Source of the DNA: Eubacteriaceae bacterium
Lineage (GTDB): Bacteria; Bacillota; Clostridia; Eubacteriales; Anaerofustaceae
Reading direction: 5' to 3'
Length of the DNA: 6,265 bases
NCBI GenBank assembly: GCA_017613995.1
Contig: JAGACT010000138.1
Location: forward strand, 1 to 6,265
Of this stretch, positions 1 through 5,778 are shown in pieces. A program made the position numbers and the translations under genes. Position 1 is the stretch's first letter; the number at the start of each line of letters is the position of its first letter. The notes beneath the pieces were generated by a model. It was not told where the DNA came from and searched no databases. It saw only the letters and a program-made list of their open reading frames with translations.

Positions 1-113
1 CCGATGGAGGTATCGACCTTCTTGGAAACTCCGAGGAAAGGACAGATTCCCAGGAACTGTACCATCAGGTAGTTGTTTACGAAAATACCGTAGAGTAAGA
101 TCTTGATAAGCAT
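1..113 (-). CDS. rnfA: RnfA, electron transport complex membrane subunit (5' part only)
   Basis: Only the first 37 codons are present; the gene continues past the left edge. The translation begins MLIKILLYGIFVNNY and continues with QFLGICPFLGVSKKVDTSIG, matching the conserved first membrane helix and loop of RnfA/NqrE proteins (VNN..L..FLG.CPF.GVSKK). Cys24 in GICPF corresponds to the conserved cysteine that, with its RnfE counterpart, is thought to bind an iron-sulfur centre in the membrane. The ATG shares one base with the rnfE stop (TAATG), and a GGGAGGG ribosome binding site lies at 124-130, 10 bases upstream. The role is as an integral subunit of the ferredoxin:NAD+ oxidoreductase. Its position after rnfE fits the clostridial order C-D-G-E-A-B, so rnfB should follow beyond base 1. 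Identification is firm despite the truncation. Confidence 0.93.
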   Translation of the reverse strand, partial: MLIKILLYGIFVNNYLMVQFLGICPFLGVSKKVDTSI

Positions 114-712
114 TACTTGCTTTCCCTCCCTTCAACTACTTTGTTTACTAATCCCATGAGGGTGCCGAGAACGATGAACGCTCCCGGAGGCATGATCATG
201 ATGAGCATGGGTTCATAGGAAGCTCCGAGAACGGAAAGTCCGAAGAGGGTTCCCGCTCCGAAGAATTCCCTTACCAGGCCGATAACGGTCAGGGACAGGG
301 TGAATCCGATGCCGCATCCGATTCCGTCCATGGTGGAGAGCAGCACGTCGTTCTTTGATGCGAAAGACTCGGCTCTTCCCAGGATGATGCAGTTAACGAC
401 GATCAGGGGGATGTACAGGCCCAGTGCGGCGTGCAGCGAAGGCACGAATGCGTGCAGGACCAGGTCCACGATGGTCGTGAATGTTGCGATAACGACGATA
501 AAGCAGGGGATCCTGATCTCATTGGGGATCACTTTTCTCAGAAGAGAAATGAAGATGTTCGAGAAGATCAGAACTACCATCGTCGAAGCGCCCATACCGA
601 AGCCGTTGATGGCGGATGTGGTGACAGCCAGGGTCGCGCACATGCCCAGCAGCAGCCTGAAGGTCGGGTTGTTCTTTAAGATACCGTCTGTTAATACTTT
701 TAAGGGTTTCAT
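113..712 (-). CDS. rnfE: RnfE, electron transport complex membrane subunit
   Basis: This is a 199-residue integral membrane protein of the RnfA/RnfE (NqrD/NqrE) family, of normal length. About six hydrophobic segments are seen near residues 18-38, 43-59, 69-89, 95-112, 125-147 and 165-190. Family signatures include NPTFRLLLGMCATLAVTT, RIPCFIVVIATFTTIVDL and VVNCIILGRAESFAS. Cys25 and Cys108 match the conserved pair that, with two in RnfA, surrounds a membrane iron-sulfur centre in the related Nqr/Rnf complexes. I chose ATG at 712 over the in-frame GTG at 715. An AAGGAGG site at 720-726 sits 7 bases before the ATG but only 4 before the GTG, and ATG makes a TGATG overlap with rnfG like the TAATG junctions elsewhere in the operon. 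Translational coupling to rnfG is likely. Confidence 0.95.
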   Translation of the reverse strand: MKPLKVLTDGILKNNPTFRLLLGMCATLAVTTSAINGFGMGASTMVVLIFSNIFISLLRKVIPNEIRIPCFIVVIATFTTIVDLVLHAFVPSLHAALGLYIPLIVVNCIILGRAESFASKNDVLLSTMDGIGCGIGFTLSLTVIGLVREFFGAGTLFGLSVLGASYEPMLIMIMPPGAFIVLGTLMGLVNKVVEGRESK

Positions 713-1290
713 CACTTAGCCTCCTTTATGGTAAGGAATGCCTGGCCGGCGTAGTTGACGGCCCTGGTGACGGCGCGGGAGGTGATGGTGGCTCCGGTAA
801 GAGCGTCGATGTCTCCGCCGTCCTTGACGACTTTAAGATTCTCACTGGCGTTCTTGCCTTCATACTGATGGATGAAGTGCTCATCGGTGGTGCTCTTGGC
901 ACCCAGGCCCGCGGTCTCGGAATGCTTTGTGACTCTCATTCCGGTGACGTTGCCGTCCTTGTCGATGCCCACCATGACGGTGACGGATCCGCCGAATCCG
1001 TTTTCCTTCACCTGGAAGGTGTAGCCGCATACCTCGCCGCCCTTCTTGGCGACGTAGGCTTCTTCGATCTTGCCGTCGCAGGCTTCGTTGATCTTCGCGA
1101 GCAGATCATCGCTGACCTTTTCGGAGATGTCGTCAGCCCCGGGCATGACTTCGCTTCTTGCCTGCTGGGCAGCCTCAGCCTCCATAACGGCGATCTTGGG
1201 TGCCGTTATCTCGTTGGTGAAGCCCAGAACTCCGCAGGCGATGGCGCAGATAAGAAACAGTGTTACGGAAAGCTTTACGATCTTTGACAT
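712..1290 (-). CDS. rnfG: RnfG, FMN-carrying subunit of the Rnf complex
   Basis: A 192-residue protein with one N-terminal membrane anchor (about residues 5-24) followed by a soluble FMN-binding domain expected on the outer face of the membrane. The flavin motif is DALTGATIT at 162-170; by analogy with NqrC and RnfG, FMN is bound through a phosphoester to Thr168. The conserved HSETAGLGAK segment (123-132), typical of FMN-binding domain proteins, is present. The subunit passes electrons between the membrane flavins of the Rnf chain. Length is normal. Its ATG overlaps the rnfD stop by one base (TAATG), with a GGGGAGG site about 10 bases upstream near 1301-1307. No frameshift is seen. The paralogous alternative is NqrC, but the neighbouring RnfC and the lack of nqrA/nqrF-like genes in view favour Rnf. 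Confidence 0.95.
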   Translation of the reverse strand: MSKIVKLSVTLFLICAIACGVLGFTNEITAPKIAVMEAEAAQQARSEVMPGADDISEKVSDDLLAKINEACDGKIEEAYVAKKGGEVCGYTFQVKENGFGGSVTVMVGIDKDGNVTGMRVTKHSETAGLGAKSTTDEHFIHQYEGKNASENLKVVKDGGDIDALTGATITSRAVTRAVNYAGQAFLTIKEAK

Positions 1291-2231
1291 TACTTTTTTA
1301 CCTCCCCGTACTTTGTTATCCTGAGATATTTATCGAGAAGCGGTGTGACGAAGTTCATGAACAGGATGGAGAAGGACACTCCCTCGGGATAACCGCCCTT
1401 CTGTCTGATGAGCACCGTCATGAGACCGCAGCCGAAAGCGTAGATGAACTGAGCCTTTGCGGTGGCGGGGCTGGTGACGTAGTCGGTAGCCATGAAGATG
1501 GCACCCAGCATAAGTCCGCCTGCCAGCACCTGGATCAGCACTTCGTAAGCCGAAAGGCCGAAGCAGAATGAAAGCACTGCCACTGTGGCGACGTAGGTGA
1601 CGGGGATCCTCCAGCTGATCACCTTCTTGTAAAGGAGATAGATGAATCCGAGGATCAGAGCTGCGGCGCTGATCTCTCCGATGCAGCCGTAAACTCCGTC
1701 AAATCCCAAAAACATCTGCAGTGCGGAAGGAATGGCGTCTCCGCCTTCCTTGATGATGGCAAGGGGCGTGGCGCTGACTACAGCGTCAACGGGAATGAAT
1801 GCCTTGCCCGTCATGTGGGAGGGCCATGAAGCCACCAGCAGGACTCTTGCAGCCAGTGCCGGGTTGGCAAAGTTGCAGCCGAGGCCTCCGAAGATCTGCT
1901 TGACCATCACGATGGCGAATACGCAGCCGATCATGAGAACCCACCAGGGGCAGTTGACGGGAACGTTGAGAGCCAGAAGAAGTCCGGTAAGGGCCGCTGA
2001 CATGTCTCCTATGGTAACGTCCCTGTGCATGATCTTCTCGCAGCACAGCTCCGTGAGGACGCAGGTCGCGATTCCGGTCACCACCAGGATGACGGCCTTG
2101 AGGCCGAATACGTAGAATCCGACGGCAGTGGCGGGCAGAAGAGCGATGATGACATCGGTCATGATGCTCTTAGTGGTCTGTTTTCCTCTTGCATGAGGAG
2201 ATGATGATACTGTTAATAATCTTTCACTCAT
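1290..2231 (-). CDS. rnfD: RnfD, flavin-carrying membrane subunit of the Rnf complex
   Basis: A 313-residue polytopic protein of the RnfD/NqrB family, of normal length. The N-terminus SSSPHARGKQTTKSIMTDVIIALLPA is a clear family signature. About ten hydrophobic segments follow, roughly 24-43, 44-64, 77-91, 96-113, 122-137, 186-202, 210-228, 229-248, 258-275 and 284-298. The probable covalent FMN site is Thr155 in DAVVSATPL (149-157), matching the (S/T)GAT-type motif of RnfD/NqrB but with Ser-Ala in front of the Thr instead of Ser-Gly. Other conserved pieces are FGGLGCNFANPALAAR and FMATDYVTSPAT. It probably forms part of the electron and ion path. The start lies 6 bases after the rnfC stop, and its GAGGGGG ribosome binding site overlaps the last rnfC codons. 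Confidence 0.96.
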   Translation of the reverse strand: MSERLLTVSSSPHARGKQTTKSIMTDVIIALLPATAVGFYVFGLKAVILVVTGIATCVLTELCCEKIMHRDVTIGDMSAALTGLLLALNVPVNCPWWVLMIGCVFAIVMVKQIFGGLGCNFANPALAARVLLVASWPSHMTGKAFIPVDAVVSATPLAIIKEGGDAIPSALQMFLGFDGVYGCIGEISAAALILGFIYLLYKKVISWRIPVTYVATVAVLSFCFGLSAYEVLIQVLAGGLMLGAIFMATDYVTSPATAKAQFIYAFGCGLMTVLIRQKGGYPEGVSFSILFMNFVTPLLDKYLRITKYGEVKK

Positions 2232-2237
2232 TTATAT

Positions 2238-3560
2238 CTACCCCCTCTTCTTTCTGAGCGCCTGAACTCCGCGCTTGGCGACTCTGATCTCAGCCACCAG
2301 AGGTCTTCTGGCGGGACATGTGAAGGCGCAGCATCCGCATTCGATGCAGTCGAGAGCGTTGTACTCATCGCACTTCTCGAAGTTGCGCTTCTGGCTGAAG
2401 GCTCCGAGATACATGGGCATCAGACCCATGGGGCAGACTTCCGTGCACTTGGCGCATCTGATGCAGTTGGAGGGATCCTCGATGTGAGCGTCGGCTCTGT
2501 TGAGGCAGAGGATTCCGCTGGTGCCTTTTCCTGCGGGAACATTGGGGTCGTATACGGCAGGTCCCATCATTGGTCCGCCGAGGATGACCTTGGCTATGTC
2601 GTCCGTAAGACCTCCGCAGTATTCGATGATCTCGTTGACGTTGGTGCCGATCCTGAACAGCAGGACCTTGGGCTGCTTGATGCCGCTGCCGGTAACGGTA
2701 ACGACTCTCTCATAGAGAGGCTTGCCTTCGGTCACAGCGTCATAAATGGCTGCCGCCGTACCGGCGTTGATGACTATGCAGCCTGCCTGGGCGGGAAGTC
2801 CGCCGGAGGGGACCTCGCGTCCCGCGATGGCGCTGATCAGGTGTTTTTCGGAACCCTGGGGATACTTTGTCTCCAGCTCGTAGACGATGATTGAATCGTC
2901 GTTGAGGGCCTTGAATGCCTCGATGGCATCGGGCTTGTTGTCCTCGATACCGATGTAGCCTTTGTCCAGGCCGAAGACCTTCATTGCCAGGTGAAGTCCG
3001 CCGGCTACCTTTGCCGCCTGCTCACGCATCAGGGCGTGGTCGCTGGTAAGATAAGGTTCGCACTCGGCTCCGTTGATGATAACGTAGTCGATCTTTGCGT
3101 CCGGACCCGGTGAGAGCTTTACCGATGTGGGGAAGGTGGCTCCGCCTTCACCGACGATGCCGGCGTTCTGAATGATCTTTACGATGTCCTCGGGACTTAC
3201 TGTCTCGGGATCGTACTTTTCGACGTTTTCGCAGGGAGCATCCTGAAAGTCATTTTCGATGACCACACAGCTGACCTTCGAACCATTGCCCATGAGTCTG
3301 GGCTCGATGGCCTTCACCGTACCGGAAACGCTGGCGTGGATATTTGCGGAAATATATCCTGCAGCCTGGCCGATAAGCTCTCCGAGGTGCACGTACTGAC
3401 CGACTTCAACAACAGGTGTTGCGGGAGCACCCGTATGCATGCTCATCGGGATGGCGACCTCTTTGGGAGAAGGCATGATTTCGATAGGAAGCGAACTGGT
3501 GTAGTGTTTGTTGTAGGAAGGATGGATTCCCTTTTTAAACGTACCCTTTTTAATCTCCAT
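2238..3560 (-). CDS. rnfC: RnfC, NADH/FMN and 4Fe-4S subunit of the Rnf complex
   Basis: A 440-residue peripheral subunit on the cytoplasmic face, the NAD(H) end of the ferredoxin:NAD+ oxidoreductase. In order: the RnfC N-terminal region with KGIHPSYNKHYT (10-21) and a barrel-sandwich segment to about 100; the complex I 51-kDa-like nucleotide/FMN domain with glycine-rich GIVGEGGATFPT (134-145) and NGAECEPYLTSDHALM (163-178); an SLBB-like segment near 285-335; and two 4Fe-4S motifs, Cys366/369/372/376 and Cys405/408/411/415. All eight cysteines are intact. Length fits clostridial RnfC and lacks the long alanine/lysine-rich tail of E. coli RsxC. The ATG is preceded by GGAG with a 7-base spacer. 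This is the first gene of the operon: a TATAAT box lies about 50 bases upstream and a leader hairpin lies between. Confidence 0.97.
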   Translation of the reverse strand: MEIKKGTFKKGIHPSYNKHYTSSLPIEIMPSPKEVAIPMSMHTGAPATPVVEVGQYVHLGELIGQAAGYISANIHASVSGTVKAIEPRLMGNGSKVSCVVIENDFQDAPCENVEKYDPETVSPEDIVKIIQNAGIVGEGGATFPTSVKLSPGPDAKIDYVIINGAECEPYLTSDHALMREQAAKVAGGLHLAMKVFGLDKGYIGIEDNKPDAIEAFKALNDDSIIVYELETKYPQGSEKHLISAIAGREVPSGGLPAQAGCIVINAGTAAAIYDAVTEGKPLYERVVTVTGSGIKQPKVLLFRIGTNVNEIIEYCGGLTDDIAKVILGGPMMGPAVYDPNVPAGKGTSGILCLNRADAHIEDPSNCIRCAKCTEVCPMGLMPMYLGAFSQKRNFEKCDEYNALDCIECGCCAFTCPARRPLVAEIRVAKRGVQALRKKRG

Positions 3561-3583
3561 CTTTTATCTCCGTTTGATTTTTT

Positions 3584-3601
3584 GTACCGATCTGTCGATA
3601 C
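3584..3601 (-). promoter_or_regulatory. Stem-loop near the 5' end of the rnf leader
   Basis: Read on the minus strand, GTATCGA-CAGA-TCGGTAC folds into a 7-bp stem (six Watson-Crick pairs and one G-U) with a 4-base loop. If the TATAAT at 3613-3618 is used, transcription starts near 3606, so the stem would begin about five bases from the mRNA 5' end. It is followed by an A run, not U's, so it is not an intrinsic terminator. It could protect the transcript 5' end, or as DNA serve as an operator (GTA.CGA....TCG.TAC dyad). Both roles are inference. Confidence 0.45.
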
Positions 3602-3612
3602 GTCTAACAATA

Positions 3613-3641
3613 ATTATACTATAAATGCAAATGTGCTCCAC
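3613..3641 (-). promoter_or_regulatory. Probable sigma-A promoter of the rnf operon
   Basis: On the minus strand a perfect TATAAT -10 box occupies 3618-3613. With a 17-base spacer the -35 position is GTGGAG (3641-3636), a weak match to TTGACA (3 of 6). The spacer is AT-rich (ACATTTGCATTTATAG). The predicted start near 3606 would give an rnfC leader of about 46 bases. The strong -10 with a poor -35 suggests that an activator could assist, but that is inference. Confidence 0.6.
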
Positions 3642-3715
3642 AGCGCATAAAACGCCGGCATTTCCAACAATCCCTTCCTCGGCGCTATTTTTTTGACTTT
3701 TACGCTTTTGTAAAT

Positions 3716-3732
3716 GTATCGGATACGCGTAT
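3716..3732. promoter_or_regulatory. Two overlapping palindromes, possible operator
   Basis: GTATC-G-GATAC (3716-3726) is a perfect 5-bp inverted repeat around one base, and ATACGCGTAT (3723-3732) is a perfect 10-bp palindrome sharing its right arm. They lie in an AT-rich stretch about 75 bases upstream of the rnfC -10 box. A possible weak rightward promoter, TTGTAA (3708-3713) with TATTTT (3730-3735), would enclose them. Protein binding is inferred only from symmetry. Confidence 0.3.
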
Positions 3733-3762
3733 TTTTGAATAAAAGGCACCAACTGAAAATCC

Positions 3763-3780
3763 CCCGGACCGTGTTCCGGG
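3763..3780. repeat. Short GC-rich inverted repeat
   Basis: CCCGGA (3763-3768) and TCCGGG (3775-3780) can form a 6-bp stem with a 6-base loop. On the minus strand the stem is followed by GGATTTTC, so it might weakly stop leftward transcripts arising upstream of the rnf promoter; on the plus strand no T run follows. Function is uncertain. Confidence 0.25.
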
Positions 3781-3794
3781 CTCCTGTGCGCCCA

Positions 3795-3815
3795 TGAGCC
3801 GCATCTGAGCCGCAT
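3795..3815. repeat. Tandem 10-bp direct repeat with 11-bp period
   Basis: TGAGCCGCAT occurs twice, at 3795-3804 and 3806-3815, separated by a single C, so the copies lie one helical turn apart. The first six bases, TGAGCC, recur at 3847-3852 directly against the proposed -35 box of the right-hand operon. Such spacing suits a regulator binding on one face of the DNA upstream of the promoter, but no known motif is recognised. Confidence 0.4.
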
Positions 3816-3852
3816 TTGTCCCGGTCGCCTCCCCCGCCAGGAGAGCTGAGCC

Positions 3853-3881
3853 TTGTGCGGGATCGGACGGTATGGTATGAT
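3853..3881 (+). promoter_or_regulatory. Probable promoter of the radical SAM operon
   Basis: TTGTGC (3853-3858; first three bases match TTGACA) is followed after 17 bases by TATGAT (3876-3881; five of six match TATAAT). Transcription would start near 3888, giving a leader of about 67 bases before the ATG at 3955. This placement also argues against translation starts upstream of 3955, since they would fall within the promoter. Confidence 0.5.
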
Positions 3882-3911
3882 TATTAAAAAGGAATCAAAT
3901 CCGCAAGGAGA

Positions 3912-3942
3912 CCGCTCCCGGCCCCATCGGGAAGGGGAGCGG
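3912..3942 (+). promoter_or_regulatory. Leader hairpin next to the ribosome binding site of the radical SAM gene
   Basis: CCGCTCCC (3912-3919) pairs perfectly with GGGAGCGG (3935-3942), giving an 8-bp GC-rich stem. The 15-base loop can hold a small inner CCC-ATC-GGG stem (3923-3931). The 3' arm ends two bases before the AAGGA ribosome binding site (3944-3948), which precedes the ATG by 6 bases. The site itself is not paired, so the hairpin may modulate ribosome access or mRNA stability rather than block it outright. Too short to be a recognised riboswitch. Confidence 0.4.
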
Positions 3943-3954
3943 GAAGGACGAAAT

Positions 3955-5778
3955 ATGAGAGATACCATCAGCGAAGAGACCATATCAGAACTTCTGTCCC
4001 AGGTGAACAAGCCCGCCCGCTACTGCGGCGGGGAACTGAACAGCGCCGTTATGAAGGGGGCGTCCGTCCGCTATCTCATGGCGTTCCCGGACGTGTACGA
4101 AGTGGGCATGTCCCATCTGGGCATGAAGATACTGTATTCCCTGCTAAACAGCCTCGGGGACGTGGACTGCGAGAGGACCTTCGCCCCCATGGACGACATG
4201 GCTGCCCTGATGCGGGAGAGGGATATCCCCCTTTTCAGCCTGGAGACCCGTTCTCCCGCCGCATCCTTCGATTTCATAGGCTTCTCACTGCAGTACGAGA
4301 TGTGCATGACCACGGTGCTGTACATGCTGGATCTTTCCGGGATCCCCCTGAGGAGCTCGGAGCGCACTGCGGCGGATCCCATCATCATGGCCGGGGGCAG
4401 CGTGACCCTGAACCCCGAGCCCTTCTGCGACTTTTTCGATATGATGATCTTCGGGGAAGCCGAGGAGGTGCTGCCCTCTCTCATGGAGCTGTACCGCTCC
4501 CACAGGGACCGGGAGGAGTTCCTGGCCGCCGCCAGCAGGGTGGAGGGCGTCTACGTGCCGAAATACTACGAGGTCACATACGATGAGGGAAAGATATCGA
4601 GAAAGAGCCTGAACGGCGCCCCCGAAAGGATAAAGAGGCTTCTGGTCAGGGACATGGACGGATCCTTCTATCCCGACAGCTTCATCGTGCCCTTCATGGA
4701 GATCGTCCACGACCGCGCCGCCGTGGAGGTGATGCGGGGATGTCCCCGGGGCTGTCGCTTCTGCCAGGCCGGGATGATATACCGTCCCGTGCGTCAGAAA
4801 AGGCTGGATACCCTCAGGAGACAGGCGGACAGCCTGCTTTCCTCCACCGGATACGAACAGATAGCCCTTTCGTCCCTTTCCAGCACCGACTACACCCACT
4901 GCCGGGAGCTGATCGACTGTATTTATCGGGATCACTCCGACGAGAAGGTGACGGTGAGCCTGCCATCCCTGAGGATAGACCATTTCAGCCTGGAGCTGGC
5001 CAGAGGCATGCAGTCCACCAGGACCATACCCCTGACCTTCGCACCGGAGGCCGGAAGCCAGAGGATGCGGGACATTATAAACAAGAACATCACCGAGGAG
5101 GACATCTTCGACACCCTGAAAAGCGCGTTCCTCAGCGGATATCACAAGATAAAGCTCTACTTCATGATCGGACTTCCCCATGAGACGGATGAGGACATCA
5201 GGGCGATAGGGGAGATGGTAACCAGGATCGACGAGATGTATACCTCCCTCGATCTCACTCCGCGTCATGCCGTGCTTTCCGCCAGCGTCTCCTGCTTCGT
5301 CCCGAAGCCCCATACGCCCTTTGAGTTCACGGGCCAAGACAGCAGGGAAGAATTCAAGAGAAAGCAGACCGAGGTGCTCAGGCCCTCCTTCGGAAAGCAC
5401 GTGAAGCTCAGCTACCACGAGGCGGACCTGTCCGTGCTGGAGGGAGCCTTCGCCCGGGGGGACCGCCGTCTCAACGACGTGATCCTCAGCGCGTACCGCA
5501 AAGGATGCATCTTCGACTCCTGGGCGGACCACTACCGTCCGTGGCTGTGGGAGGAGGCCTTCAGGGAGAACGGCCTTTCCATGGAACAGTTCTCCATGCG
5601 CACCTTCGGCTACGACGAAGACCTGCCCTGGGATTTCATAGATCTCGGAGTGGACCGCGAATTCCTCGTGCGGGAAGCGAAAAAGGCCGAAGCCGCCCTG
5701 ACGACTCCCAACTGCTATGAGAAGTGCTCGAACTGCGGCATAGCCGCGAGATACGGGAGGTGCGACTTTGAAATATAG
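3955..5778 (+). CDS. TIGR03960-family radical SAM protein with B12-binding-like N-terminal domain
   Basis: A 607-residue protein, normal for the family, whose reaction is unknown. Residues 18-200 form the cobalamin-binding-like part: KPARYCGGELN, then FPDVYEVGMSHLGMKILYSLLN (44-65), SFDFIGFSLQYEM and MAGGSVTLNPEPFCDFFDMMIFGEAEEVLP. The classical DxHxxG cobalamin motif is not seen. The radical SAM domain has Cys263-x3-Cys267-x2-Cys270 (RGCPRGCRFCQAG), then TFAPEAGSQRMRDIINK (361-377) and LYFMIGLPHETDEDI (401-415). The C-terminus has a second C-x3-C-x2-C, Cys587/591/594, plus Cys603, which may bind metal. I chose ATG 3955 because AAGGA lies 6 bases upstream and the family normally begins shortly before KPARY. 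In-frame GTG 3853 and ATG 3877 would add a charged, non-conserved segment overlapping the promoter. First gene of a rightward operon with the TIGR03936 partner. Confidence 0.92.
   Translation: MRDTISEETISELLSQVNKPARYCGGELNSAVMKGASVRYLMAFPDVYEVGMSHLGMKILYSLLNSLGDVDCERTFAPMDDMAALMRERDIPLFSLETRSPAASFDFIGFSLQYEMCMTTVLYMLDLSGIPLRSSERTAADPIIMAGGSVTLNPEPFCDFFDMMIFGEAEEVLPSLMELYRSHRDREEFLAAASRVEGVYVPKYYEVTYDEGKISRKSLNGAPERIKRLLVRDMDGSFYPDSFIVPFMEIVHDRAAVEVMRGCPRGCRFCQAGMIYRPVRQKRLDTLRRQADSLLSSTGYEQIALSSLSSTDYTHCRELIDCIYRDHSDEKVTVSLPSLRIDHFSLELARGMQSTRTIPLTFAPEAGSQRMRDIINKNITEEDIFDTLKSAFLSGYHKIKLYFMIGLPHETDEDIRAIGEMVTRIDEMYTSLDLTPRHAVLSASVSCFVPKPHTPFEFTGQDSREEFKRKQTEVLRPSFGKHVKLSYHEADLSVLEGAFARGDRRLNDVILSAYRKGCIFDSWADHYRPWLWEEAFRENGLSMEQFSMRTFGYDEDLPWDFIDLGVDREFLVREAKKAEAALTTPNCYEKCSNCGIAARYGRCDFEI
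5755..5770 (+). promoter_or_regulatory. Ribosome binding site and TTG start of the DUF2344 gene
   Basis: GGGAGG (5755-5760), 7 bases, then TTG (5768-5770). The site lies inside the last codons of the radical SAM gene. It decides the start of the downstream gene, because the next in-frame ATG (5828-5830, codon 21) lies after the conserved SHLD motif. Confidence 0.7.

Larger units (their letters stand above)
3561..3954. other. Divergent intergenic region between rnfC and the radical SAM operon
   Basis: 394 bases without a convincing gene. The rnfC side (3561-3760) is AT-rich and contains the rnfC leader, its promoter and two overlapping palindromes. From 3761 to 3870 the base composition turns GC-rich and holds a short dyad and an 11-bp-period direct repeat. 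From 3853 to 3954 there is a probable rightward promoter and a hairpin-bearing leader. Reading frames crossing the region on both strands show no recognisable protein features. No tRNA, known riboswitch or convincing intrinsic terminator was recognised; none is required between divergent operons. Confidence 0.8.

Noticed and set aside
300..719. Plus-strand open frames opposite rnfE, rnfG, rnfD and rnfC
   Set aside because: All are shadows of strongly conserved rnf genes and show no independent protein signature.
712..3560. Na+-NQR (nqr) operon instead of rnf
   Set aside because: The first gene is a typical RnfC with two 4Fe-4S motifs and the order C-D-G-E-A is that of rnf. No NqrA- or NqrF-like sequence is present.
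3693..3722. Rightward promoter at TTGACT (3693-3698)
   Set aside because: The -35 match is good, but no acceptable -10 box is found at 16-18 bases (GTATCG or TATCGG), so it was not called.
3763..3780. Intrinsic terminator at the CCCGGA/TCCGGG dyad
   Set aside because: The stem has only 6 bp, no T run follows on the plus strand, and only a short interrupted GGATTTTC follows on the minus strand. It is kept only as a short inverted repeat.
3853..3954. Longer N-terminus for the radical SAM protein, from GTG 3853 or ATG 3877
   Set aside because: The added residues are charged and low in complexity. They are unlike the family N-terminus, lack a ribosome binding site and overlap the probable -35/-10 boxes.
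3564..4010. A 148-codon minus-strand frame across the intergenic region and the start of the radical SAM gene
   Set aside because: It covers both proposed promoters, its product has no family features, and it overlaps a well-supported gene on the other strand.
4285..5532. A 415-codon open frame on the minus strand opposite the radical SAM gene
   Set aside because: It is a mirror of a GC-rich coding sequence whose forward frame has clear, conserved radical SAM motifs. The antisense product has no recognisable domain and no good ribosome binding site was seen.
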